The translations under genes and the position numbers were made by a program. From an uncultured Verrucomicrobiota bacterium (lineage in GTDB: Bacteria; Verrucomicrobiota; Kiritimatiellia; RFP12; UBA1067), in assembly GCA_945947925.1 (NCBI GenBank), contig CAMEZU010000138.1:1-5311 (forward strand): a DNA stretch of 5,311 nucleotides, read 5' to 3'. Of this stretch, positions 1 to 5,265 are shown piece after piece; position 1 is the stretch's first letter, and the number at the start of each line of letters is the position of its first letter. The notes below the pieces were generated by a model. The model did no database searches, had not been told where the DNA came from, and saw only the letters and a list, made by a program, of their open reading frames with translations.

Positions 1-279
1 ATGTTGGCTGAGATTCTAGAATTTGCGATGCTCTTTACGTTCGGCTTCTCCTGGCCGTTCGCGATTGCCAAGACGTATCGCGCGAAGCGGGTGGACGGGA
101 AAAGTCCGCTCTTTATGATTATTGTCCTCTGCGGCTATGCCTGCGGCATCGCCGCCCGTCTCGTCGACGCGCGGCCCGAGAACGACTGGCTCTGCTGGGT
201 CTATCTTCTCGACATGGCGCTCGTCTCGACGGACCTGACGCTTTATTTCCACTATCTGAGGAAGAACCGCGGCAAATGA
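1..279 (+). CDS. Small three-helix membrane protein, PQ-loop/SemiSWEET-like appearance
   Basis: This 92-residue protein is almost entirely hydrophobic helices, at about residues 4-22, 36-55 and 64-86, separated by short charged turns. The first helix ends in a Phe-Ser-Trp-Pro-Phe stretch. It is followed by a basic loop (Lys-Thr-Tyr-Arg-Ala-Lys-Arg) and a Gly-Lys-Ser turn, which is the layout of one PQ-loop/SemiSWEET half-transporter (Pro in helix 1, basic loop, Gly-x-Ser before helix 2). I recall many unnamed bacterial proteins of about 90 residues with this pattern. If it works like a SemiSWEET it would be a dimeric inner-membrane carrier, but no substrate can be read from the sequence and the diagnostic PQ pair is absent. 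The ATG is the first base of the window, so the ribosome site cannot be checked and a longer N-terminus is possible. Its stop overlaps the rdgB start by four bases (ATGA). Confidence 0.72.
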   Translation: MLAEILEFAMLFTFGFSWPFAIAKTYRAKRVDGKSPLFMIIVLCGYACGIAARLVDARPENDWLCWVYLLDMALVSTDLTLYFHYLRKNRGK

Positions 280-839
280 AACTGATCGTCGCCACGCATA
301 ACCAGCACAAGATCCGCGAGATCTCGCAGATCCTTCCCGATTTCGACATCGTCGCGGACGATCCCGAAGGCGTCGAGGAGAACGCGCCCGACTTCGTCGG
401 CAACGCCCTCATCAAGGTCCGCGCCATCGCCGCGAAGCACGCGGGATGCTGGTGCCTTGCGGACGATTCGGGACTCGAGGTCGCGGCTCTCGGCGGCGCG
501 CCCGGGGTGCGGTCCGCCCGCTACGCCGGCGAACCGTCGAACACGTCCGCGAACAACGCGCTTCTGCTCAAGAACCTGACGGGCGTCACGGACCGCCGTG
601 CGAACTTCACCTGCGCGATCGCGCTCGTGGATCCGTCCGGCGCCGAACACACCGCCGTCGGCAGGTGCTTCGGCCGCATCGCCGAGACCCCGTCCGGCTC
701 GGCCGGGTTCGGCTACGATCCGCTGTTTGTCCCTGACGGACACGACGTCTCGTTTGCGGACCTCTCCGCCGACGAGAAGAACGCCATTTCCCATCGCGGG
801 CGGGCGCTGGAAGAGGCGAGGAAGGTGATCGGTGGCTGA
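276..839 (+). CDS. rdgB: RdgB/HAM1 non-canonical purine NTP pyrophosphatase (dITP/XTP)
   Basis: This is a cytosolic house-cleaning enzyme that hydrolyses dITP, ITP and XTP to the monophosphate and pyrophosphate, keeping deaminated purines out of DNA and RNA. All family signatures are present in its 187 residues: ATxNxxKxxE at 6-15, the ADDSGLEV acidic block at 62-69 with the presumed catalytic/Mg-binding Asp63-Asp64 and Glu68, GAPGVRSARYAG at 74-85, GFGYDPLF at 144-151 (base pocket), and EKNAISHRGRAL at 167-178 (Ser172-His173-Arg174). The length is normal for the family (about 190-200). The start ATG lies inside the stop of the preceding gene, with GAGGAAG at 258-264 as a somewhat distant ribosome site, and the first residues fit the family N-terminus exactly. 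Its 3' end overlaps the next gene by 8 bases. Its role is general nucleotide sanitation, so its link to the neighbours is probably only co-transcription. Confidence 0.96.
   Translation: MKLIVATHNQHKIREISQILPDFDIVADDPEGVEENAPDFVGNALIKVRAIAAKHAGCWCLADDSGLEVAALGGAPGVRSARYAGEPSNTSANNALLLKNLTGVTDRRANFTCAIALVDPSGAEHTAVGRCFGRIAETPSGSAGFGYDPLFVPDGHDVSFADLSADEKNAISHRGRALEEARKVIGG
818..825 (+). promoter_or_regulatory. Ribosome binding site supporting the GTG start at 832
   Basis: The sequence GAGGAAGG lies inside the end of rdgB and ends six bases before the GTG at 832. No ATG occurs in the downstream frame until residue 31, which is already within the first hydrophobic segment. The GTG is therefore the best start for the UbiA-like gene. 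Confidence 0.6.
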
Positions 840-1575
840 CCGTCTTCTCCCCTGGCTGCGCTTCTTCCGCATCGTCAACCTGCCGACGGTGCCGGGCGAC
901 GTGCTCGCGGGCGCCCTGGCGATGATCGCGGGACTCGGCGCGGGTTCGGCGCGTCCCGTGTTCGTCGCGGCGGCGGCTTCCTGCTTCGCGTACCTGTACG
1001 GTCTTGCGGACAATGATATCGTCGGGGCGAAGACGGATGTCGGCCGGCCGATTCCGAACGGCGAAATCTCCCTCGGGGCCGCGCGCGTCGCGCGGGCGCT
1101 GTGCTGGCTGGCGGTGCTGGTCCTCGGCCTCGTCGGCCGGCTGCCGTCCGCCTGGTGGGCGGTCATGCTGTCGCTGTTCGTCGCGGCCTCCGTCTACAAC
1201 CGGACCAAGAACGCCTGGCTGATGGGCTGCTGCCGCGGACTCAACCTCCTGACCGGCGCCGCTGCCGTGCTGGGCGGTGTGGCGTCCGTCGCGCCGGCGA
1301 AGATGATCGCCCCGGGCGCGTTGGCGCTCCTGTGGTCGCTCTACATCGGCGGGGTGACGAAGTATTCCGAAGGCGAGGAGACCGATCCGCACAAGCGCGC
1401 CGCAGTCGGTGCGCTCATCGGTGCGCTCGTCTACCTGCAGCTGGGCGCGCTCGTCATCTTCGCCTTGCGCTGCACGCAACTCCCGGTGACGCGTCCCCTC
1501 CTCCTGTCCGGCGCCGCGATGCTGCTGGCCCTGCGGCTCGTGCGTCGCCTTCTTCCGAAAGTGAGCGCCTCATGA
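832..1575 (+). CDS. eboC: UbiA-superfamily membrane prenyltransferase, EboC-like
   Basis: This 247-residue polytopic membrane protein has hydrophobic segments at about 19-36, 41-58, 88-101, 105-121, 135-151, 158-173, 191-211 and 224-238. The UbiA first-motif region is Asn61-Asp62-x-x-Gly65-x-x-x-Asp69 followed by GRPIPNGEIS (71-80), which is the NDxxDxxxD...RPIPSG signature with the middle Asp replaced by Gly. The second conserved block is VYNRTKNAWLMGCCRGLNLLTG (residues 121-142), where EboC-like proteins carry Tyr-Asp...Lys and MGxxRGLNLLLG. Segment 171-182 (YIGGVTKYSEGE) resembles the EboC-type YIAxVTxxSRGE block. UbiA enzymes transfer a polyprenyl group to an aromatic or other acceptor inside the membrane, but the substrate of EboC members is not established. 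The loss of one Asp and the absence of a standard second Asp-rich motif make classical Mg-dependent chemistry uncertain. The immediately following EboF-like gene supports the Ebo assignment, although a generic UbiA-family label is the safer minimum. Confidence 0.82.
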   Translation: MADRLLPWLRFFRIVNLPTVPGDVLAGALAMIAGLGAGSARPVFVAAAASCFAYLYGLADNDIVGAKTDVGRPIPNGEISLGAARVARALCWLAVLVLGLVGRLPSAWWAVMLSLFVAASVYNRTKNAWLMGCCRGLNLLTGAAAVLGGVASVAPAKMIAPGALALLWSLYIGGVTKYSEGEETDPHKRAAVGALIGALVYLQLGALVIFALRCTQLPVTRPLLLSGAAMLLALRLVRRLLPKVSAS

Positions 1576-2723
1576 AACGACTGACCGTCAGCGTCGCCAA
1601 CCTGGGCTACGGACTCCTCGAGCGGCACGGCCTCGTTGAGATGGCGGGACTCCGCTTCGCGCCGGCGCCGAGCGTCTTTCCTGCGGTGACCTGCGTCGCG
1701 CAGGCCACGCTCCGCACGGGCCTCGCGCCGGCCGAACACGGCCTGCTGGCGAACGGCTTCTGGTGCGACGACCTCCGCAAGCCGCTGTTCTGGGAGCAGA
1801 ACGCGGGGCTCGTGAAGGGACGCCGCGTCTGGGCGGACCGCCGCGCCGCGGGCGGTACGGTCGGGCTCTTCTTCTTTCAGCAGTCGCTCGGCGAAGCGGC
1901 GGACGTCATCATCTCGCCGGCGCCGATCCACAAGCACGGCGGCGGGATGGTGATGAGCTGCTACACGAAGCCGACGGACCTCTCGGGCGTCCTGGAGAAG
2001 CGGCTCGGCACCTTTCCGCTCTGGCGCTACTGGGGTCCGCTCGCCTCCCCGAAGGTCGGCCGGAAGTGCCTCGACTGGTTCGAGGCGGCGACCGAGCTCC
2101 ACGATGTCGACGAGGCGTATCTCTACCTGCCGACCCTCGACTACGCCGCGCAGAAATACGGACCCGACGCGCCGCAGTCCGTCGCCGCGCTGCAGGAGTT
2201 CAGGGGCCAGCTCGAGCGGCTCGCGGACCTCTGTCAGCGTCGGGGCTGTGCGCTCGCGGTCATGGGCGACTACGCGATCGCGTCCGTCACCGCCGACCCC
2301 GTGACGCCGAACGTGACGCTGCGCGCGGCCGGGCTCTTCCGCACGCGGTCCGTCGCCGGGCGCGCCTATCCCGATTTCTACCAGTCCACGGCCTTCGCGA
2401 TGTGCGACCACGAGGTCTGCGTCGTCTACGGACCCGACCGCGACAAGGCGGTGGAGCTCCTGCTCGCGACCGGCGCGTACGAGCGTCCCGAAAACGCCCG
2501 GACGCCAACGCCCGACGTCCCGATTCTCCTCGCGCAGCGGGGAAGCTGGTGCGACTACCGGTGGTGGACGGACCGGCGCGAGGCGCCGGACTTCGCGAGT
2601 CACGTGGACATCCACAACAAGCCCGGATTCGATCCGCGGGAACTGTTCTTTTTCAACCGTGGGGTTGTCAAGGGAACGCACGGACGCGCTTGCGCCGTGG
2701 CACAAACGGAGGAAGGCAGATGA
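1572..2723 (+). CDS. Alkaline-phosphatase superfamily / nucleotide pyrophosphatase-phosphodiesterase-like protein, EboF-like
   Basis: This protein of 383 residues starts at the ATG embedded in the UbiA stop (ATGA). The reading frame stays open upstream, but everything before 1572 lies over the UbiA gene. The fold signature is FPAVTCVAQATLRTG (36-50) with Thr40 as the presumed nucleophile, then PAEHGLLANGF (53-63). This is the nucleotide pyrophosphatase/phosphodiesterase (NPP) pattern of Pro-x-x-Thr, Thr-Gly, His-Gly and Asn-Gly-Phe. Later blocks are LPTLDYAAQKYGP (186-198), MGDYAI (231-236), NVTLRAAGLF (247-256), FAMCDHEVCVVY (275-286) and DIHNKPGFDPRELF (346-359). These match what I recall of the EboF-type branch, where the usual D-x-x-x-H and S-D-H-G metal motifs read as D-Y-x-x-Q and D/E-Y-G. 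Predicted metal ligands retained are Asp190, Asp233 and His348, while Gln194 and Tyr234 replace the usual histidines. It may be a phosphoesterase with altered metal use, or a non-catalytic binder. No signal peptide is seen, so it is probably cytosolic. The ribosome site is weak, consistent with translational coupling. Confidence 0.85.
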   Translation: MKRLTVSVANLGYGLLERHGLVEMAGLRFAPAPSVFPAVTCVAQATLRTGLAPAEHGLLANGFWCDDLRKPLFWEQNAGLVKGRRVWADRRAAGGTVGLFFFQQSLGEAADVIISPAPIHKHGGGMVMSCYTKPTDLSGVLEKRLGTFPLWRYWGPLASPKVGRKCLDWFEAATELHDVDEAYLYLPTLDYAAQKYGPDAPQSVAALQEFRGQLERLADLCQRRGCALAVMGDYAIASVTADPVTPNVTLRAAGLFRTRSVAGRAYPDFYQSTAFAMCDHEVCVVYGPDRDKAVELLLATGAYERPENARTPTPDVPILLAQRGSWCDYRWWTDRREAPDFASHVDIHNKPGFDPRELFFFNRGVVKGTHGRACAVAQTEEGR

Positions 2724-3496
2724 AGTTCGACAAGGAACACCTGGCCGTCACCCTTTCCGCGTTGGTCGTGGGAGTGGTCGTCGGCGGAGGCGCCGGTTAT
2801 GCGATCAGGCCCATCCCCGAGCCGGAGACGGTCGAGGTCGAGAAGATCGTGGAGAAGACCGTGGAGCGGGAGGTCCGGGTACCGTTCGGTCCGTCCCGCA
2901 GGGACCGCGCCGATCGCGGCGAGCGCCGCCGTCGCCGTCCCGAACCCGAGGCCGCGGCGACGCCGGAGGGCGGCGAGTCCGTCCCGGTGGCACGCGAGGA
3001 GCGGGGCCGCAGACCGCGTGACTGGATGGAGCGGATGCGGACGGAGAATCCCGAGCAGTACGCGGAGATGACGAACCGCTTCGCGCGCTTCCGCCAGAAC
3101 CAGACGGAGCAGGCGCAACGCCGGCTGGACTTCTTCGAGGCACTCGACACCTCGCGGATGAGCGACGGCGACCGGGAGCATACCGAGAACCTGAAGAACC
3201 TGATCGTCCAGCGCGAGGAGCTCGCGAGCCGCATGGCCGATCCGAACCTCACGGGCGAGGAGCGCCAGCAGATCGGACAGCAGCTCGGGCAGATGCAGGG
3301 CGCCATCAGACAGGAGAACGCGCAGGTCCGCGAGATCCTCTTCAAGCAGTTCGGCGAGGACCTCGGCTACCAGGGCGAAGAGGTCGGTGCCTTCGCGCAT
3401 TACATGGGCAAGATCGTCGAGATGACGGCCGATACGGGACGCGGTCCCGGCGGCGGACGCGGCGGCTTCGGCGGCGGCCAGAGAGGAGGTCGTTAA
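2720..3496 (+). CDS. Single-pass membrane-anchored coiled, charged protein with Gly/Arg-rich tail
   Basis: This 258-residue protein is not a recognised family. Residues 9-29 form one Val/Gly-rich transmembrane anchor with small-residue packing motifs. Residues 36-54 are a Val-Glu/Lys-rich segment, and 59-100 a disordered Arg/Glu/Pro linker. Residues 100-235 are helical and charged, opening with DWMERMRTENPEQYAEM and containing LTGEERQQIGQQLGQM (177-192). The latter is loosely like the LTxxQ repeats of the periplasmic Spy/CpxP family. The tail (241-258) is nearly all Gly and Arg. The short N-terminus before the anchor carries two Lys, so an N-in orientation with the bulk of the protein outside the cytoplasm is likely. 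The ATG at 2720 is preceded at seven bases by GGAGG (2708-2712) and overlaps the previous stop (ATGA). The frame is open further upstream, but that part lies over the phosphodiesterase gene. A periplasmic chaperone or scaffold role is only inference. Confidence 0.82.
   Translation: MKFDKEHLAVTLSALVVGVVVGGGAGYAIRPIPEPETVEVEKIVEKTVEREVRVPFGPSRRDRADRGERRRRRPEPEAAATPEGGESVPVAREERGRRPRDWMERMRTENPEQYAEMTNRFARFRQNQTEQAQRRLDFFEALDTSRMSDGDREHTENLKNLIVQREELASRMADPNLTGEERQQIGQQLGQMQGAIRQENAQVREILFKQFGEDLGYQGEEVGAFAHYMGKIVEMTADTGRGPGGGRGGFGGGQRGGR
3484..3490 (+). promoter_or_regulatory. Strong Shine-Dalgarno for the U32-like gene
   Basis: AGGAGGT, a near-perfect anti-16S match, lies in the Gly/Arg-rich 3' end of the preceding gene. 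It sits seven bases before the ATG at 3498. It is the strongest ribosome site in the operon and suggests this gene can be translated independently of upstream coupling. Confidence 0.7.
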
Positions 3497-3497
3497 G

Positions 3498-4493
3498 ATG
3501 CGCAGGACACTGGCAGTCGGACACTTTCTCAACGCGCCCTTCGTCGAGGCGTGCACGCCGCACGTCGGCCGCATCCGCGAAGTCTTCTTCGCGTGGCCGG
3601 GCGTGCTGAGCTGCCGTCCCGCGCCGGACTTCACGGACGAGGTCCGCGCGCGGATGATGGCGGATCTCCGCTGGTGCAAGGCGAACGGGATCCTTCTCGA
3701 CACGCTCTTCAACTGCAACTGCTACGGCGACATCGCGATCTCCCCGGAGCTTGCGGACCTCGTCACGCGCACGCTCGGGGAGATGGACGCGGAGGGACTC
3801 TTCCCGGACATCATGACGACGACCTCGCCGTTCATCGCGACCGTGCTACGCCAGCGCTTCCCGCAGGTGAAGATCCGCTTCAGCGTCAACATGCGCATCC
3901 ACGGGACGCTCGGCTTCGAGCCGGTGATGGAGCTCTTCGACTCCTTCTACGCGTCCCGCGAACACCACCGCGACCTCGCCTGGCTCGCGAAGCTCGGCGC
4001 GTGGTCGCGCGCCCACGGCAAGGTCCTCGGGATGCAGGTCAACTCGGGCTGCCTCCGGCAGTGTCCGTTCCAGACCTTCCACGACAACCTGCACGGACAC
4101 AACCGCCTCGCCCAGTCGAAGGTCGGCGAGCAGTTCGACTTCTCCGTCTTCCGCTGCAAGACGAATTACGAGCGCGGTAACTACGAGGACTTCCTGCGCG
4201 CGACGTGGATCCGTCCCGAGGACCTCCCGCTCTACGAGGAGCACGTGGAGATTGTGAAGCTCGCAACCCGCCGCCATGCGCATCCCGTCGAAGTGCTGAA
4301 CGCCTACGCGACATATGCCTACGACGGCAACCTCGCGGACCTGATGGACCCCGTCCACGCCTTCCCGAAGGCCTTTGACAACAAGGCCTTCGACACAACC
4401 CCGCTCTGGCCCGAGGTCCGCGGCTGCACCCAGGCCAACGACTGCACCCACTGCGGCAAATGCACGAAGCTGATGGAGATGGTCTTCCGGTAA
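3498..4493 (+). CDS. U32-peptidase-like TIM-barrel protein with putative Fe-S cysteine clusters
   Basis: This 331-residue cytosolic protein resembles the U32 peptidase superfamily and its relatives (such as UbiU/UbiV, RlhA and TrhP), which are mostly Fe-S or modification enzymes rather than proteases. The middle reads like the U32 barrel: FPDIMTTTSPFIATVLRQRF (102-121), then a strand and turn FSVNMRIHGTLGFEP (128-142), and the segment VNSGCLRQCPFQTFHDNLHGH (181-201) with Cys185-x3-Cys189 followed by two His. Cys220 follows in FRCK. The C-terminus carries C310-x5-C316-x2-C319-x2-C322, a compact ferredoxin-like or zinc-type cysteine cluster. Cys73 and Cys75 sit in an early FNCNCYGD motif. These residues could hold one or two Fe-S clusters, but the number cannot be read from sequence. 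There is no signal peptide. The gene starts one base after the upstream stop and ends with tandem in-frame stops TAA TGA (4491-4496). The substrate is unknown. Confidence 0.8.
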   Translation: MRRTLAVGHFLNAPFVEACTPHVGRIREVFFAWPGVLSCRPAPDFTDEVRARMMADLRWCKANGILLDTLFNCNCYGDIAISPELADLVTRTLGEMDAEGLFPDIMTTTSPFIATVLRQRFPQVKIRFSVNMRIHGTLGFEPVMELFDSFYASREHHRDLAWLAKLGAWSRAHGKVLGMQVNSGCLRQCPFQTFHDNLHGHNRLAQSKVGEQFDFSVFRCKTNYERGNYEDFLRATWIRPEDLPLYEEHVEIVKLATRRHAHPVEVLNAYATYAYDGNLADLMDPVHAFPKAFDNKAFDTTPLWPEVRGCTQANDCTHCGKCTKLMEMVFR

Positions 4494-4525
4494 TGATTTC
4501 TCGGGAACCATCCCCCATTCCCCCG

Positions 4526-4577
4526 AAAAAGAAGCTGGCGGAAGTCCCTGTTTATCTCCCACCCCTCGCCGTCCAGC
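4526..4577 (-). terminator. Candidate intrinsic terminator of the minus-strand toxin-antitoxin operon
   Basis: Read on the minus strand, the arm GCTGG-A-CGG (4577-4569) pairs with CCGCCAGC (4541-4534). This gives an eight-pair stem with one bulged A, followed directly by TTCTTTTT (4533-4526). It begins one base after the toxin stop codon, which is the expected place. The loop is long (27 bases), which lowers confidence. No T tract follows the hairpin on the plus strand, so it should act only for the minus-strand operon. Confidence 0.45.
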
Positions 4578-4578
4578 G

Positions 4579-4971
4579 TCAGATCGTGAGGAATTCGCCA
4601 GGGGTCAGGGCGGGGACGGGCGAGTTGGCGAAGTCCCGTTTGTTTCGGGTGATGATGTAGGCACACTGGGCCTTTTTCGCGGCCGCCGCGACGACGGCAT
4701 CCTCATAATCTGCGAATCGAAGGGTGCGCGCGGAAGACAGAATCGTCTTGTCGCAGGGGACGATGGTGAAGTTATTGAGGATGAAGTCCACGGCGGCGTC
4801 TTGAGCTTCCCTTCCGATGAACCGCATCAGGTAAAATGCGGTTGTGACCATATGCGCAGAAACGAAAAGGGTGTTCTTTTCGTTCTCAAGTATCTTCTCG
4901 GCTTCATTGGCGAAGGGTGCTCGATCCTCAAGATAGTCAAGGATGATATTCAGGTCGATGAGGATTTTCAC
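4579..4971 (-). CDS. PIN-domain toxin, VapC-like (PIN_3 type)
   Basis: This is a 130-residue predicted ribonuclease toxin of a type II toxin-antitoxin pair. PIN toxins cut RNA (tRNA, rRNA or mRNA) using Mg/Mn held by a cluster of acidic residues. Seen here are ILIDLNIILDYLEDRAPF (3-20) with Asp6, Asn8 and Asp12; the central acidic pair Glu90-Asp91 in FADYEDAVVAAAA (86-98); and IITRNKRDF (106-114) with Asp113, followed by the usual C-terminal TPGEFL (123-128). As in the PIN_3 branch, the internal conserved Glu of classical VapC is missing from the SAHMVTTAFYLMR stretch (38-50). Length is typical. The start is GTG at 4971-4969, overlapping the antitoxin stop by four bases (GTGA), with GGAG at 4983-4980 eight bases upstream. 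Alternative Met starts would remove the catalytic Asp6. Co-translation with the antitoxin upstream is expected. Confidence 0.9.
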   Translation of the reverse strand: MKILIDLNIILDYLEDRAPFANEAEKILENEKNTLFVSAHMVTTAFYLMRFIGREAQDAAVDFILNNFTIVPCDKTILSSARTLRFADYEDAVVAAAAKKAQCAYIITRNKRDFANSPVPALTPGEFLTI

Positions 4972-5237
4972 GCGTATTTCTCCGTGAGGTACTTGAAACG
5001 CATCATATCGCGTTCCTTGTCTGTCAGAGGCTTGTCGCCTTTGAGAATTCCACGGTATTTGTGGATGTCTCGAATGCCGTGGCGTTTGGGCGATTTGGTC
5101 GAGACTGCTTCCCGGAGGCGATTGAGGTATCCGAGGAACAGCTCGGAGAGGGTTGTGTTGGATTGCGCGGCATACGCATGGCCGAAGTCAAGGGCGTCCT
5201 GCGGTAGACGCATGCTGAAACGGGCGTCGTTGGTCAT
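4968..5237 (-). CDS. Ribbon-helix-helix-type antitoxin (DUF6364-like), partner of the PIN toxin
   Basis: This 89-residue protein probably binds its own promoter through its N-terminal half and neutralises the PIN toxin through its charged C-terminal half. Residues 5-43 (numbered from the Met at 5237) read ARFSMRLPQDALDFGHAYAA followed by QSNTTLSELFLGYLNRLRE. This is the short beta strand, helix, Thr-Thr-Leu-Ser turn and second helix of a ribbon-helix-helix fold. The remainder (44-89) is basic then acidic and likely wraps the toxin. The frame is open to a Met at 5288, giving 106 residues. However, GGGAGA at 5250-5245 lies seven bases before the ATG at 5237, the conserved fold begins just after it, and the likely promoter covers the upstream Met codons at 5288 and 5267. 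The shorter start is therefore preferred. The base composition is clearly less GC-rich than the plus-strand operon. Confidence 0.85.
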   Translation of the reverse strand: MTNDARFSMRLPQDALDFGHAYAAQSNTTLSELFLGYLNRLREAVSTKSPKRHGIRDIHKYRGILKGDKPLTDKERDMMRFKYLTEKYA

Positions 5238-5244
5238 TGTCTGT

Positions 5245-5250
5245 TCTCCC
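5245..5250 (-). promoter_or_regulatory. Ribosome binding site setting the antitoxin start
   Basis: GGGAGA on the minus strand sits seven bases upstream of the ATG at 5237-5235. None of the other in-frame Met codons (5288, 5267, 5252) has a comparable purine-rich site at the right distance within the sequence I can read. Confidence 0.6.
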
Positions 5251-5265
5251 ATAAGTTGTGTGTAC

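Noticed and set aside
1101..1571. Upstream extension of the phosphodiesterase frame, giving 540 residues
   Set aside because: The extension is Arg/Gly-rich out-of-frame translation of the UbiA gene. The family N-terminus begins at the ATG at 1572.
1763..2719. Upstream extension of the membrane-anchored protein frame, giving 577 residues
   Set aside because: It is a shadow of the phosphodiesterase gene. The ATG at 2720 has a good ribosome site and opens directly into the membrane anchor.
4501..4526. Hairpin TCGGGAA/TTCCCCCGA as a terminator for the plus-strand operon
   Set aside because: The stem needs bulges, and A residues rather than T residues follow it on the plus strand, so it does not fit an intrinsic terminator.
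252..4562. Long minus-strand open frames opposite the plus-strand genes (such as 1431-2705 and 2600-3718)
   Set aside because: High-GC DNA leaves antisense frames open. These translations are Arg/Ala-rich without motifs and lie opposite well-supported genes.
4460..4660. Short plus-strand open frame of 66 residues across the intergenic region
   Set aside because: It overlaps the end of the U32-like gene and the end of the toxin gene, has no convincing ribosome site and shows no recognisable motif.
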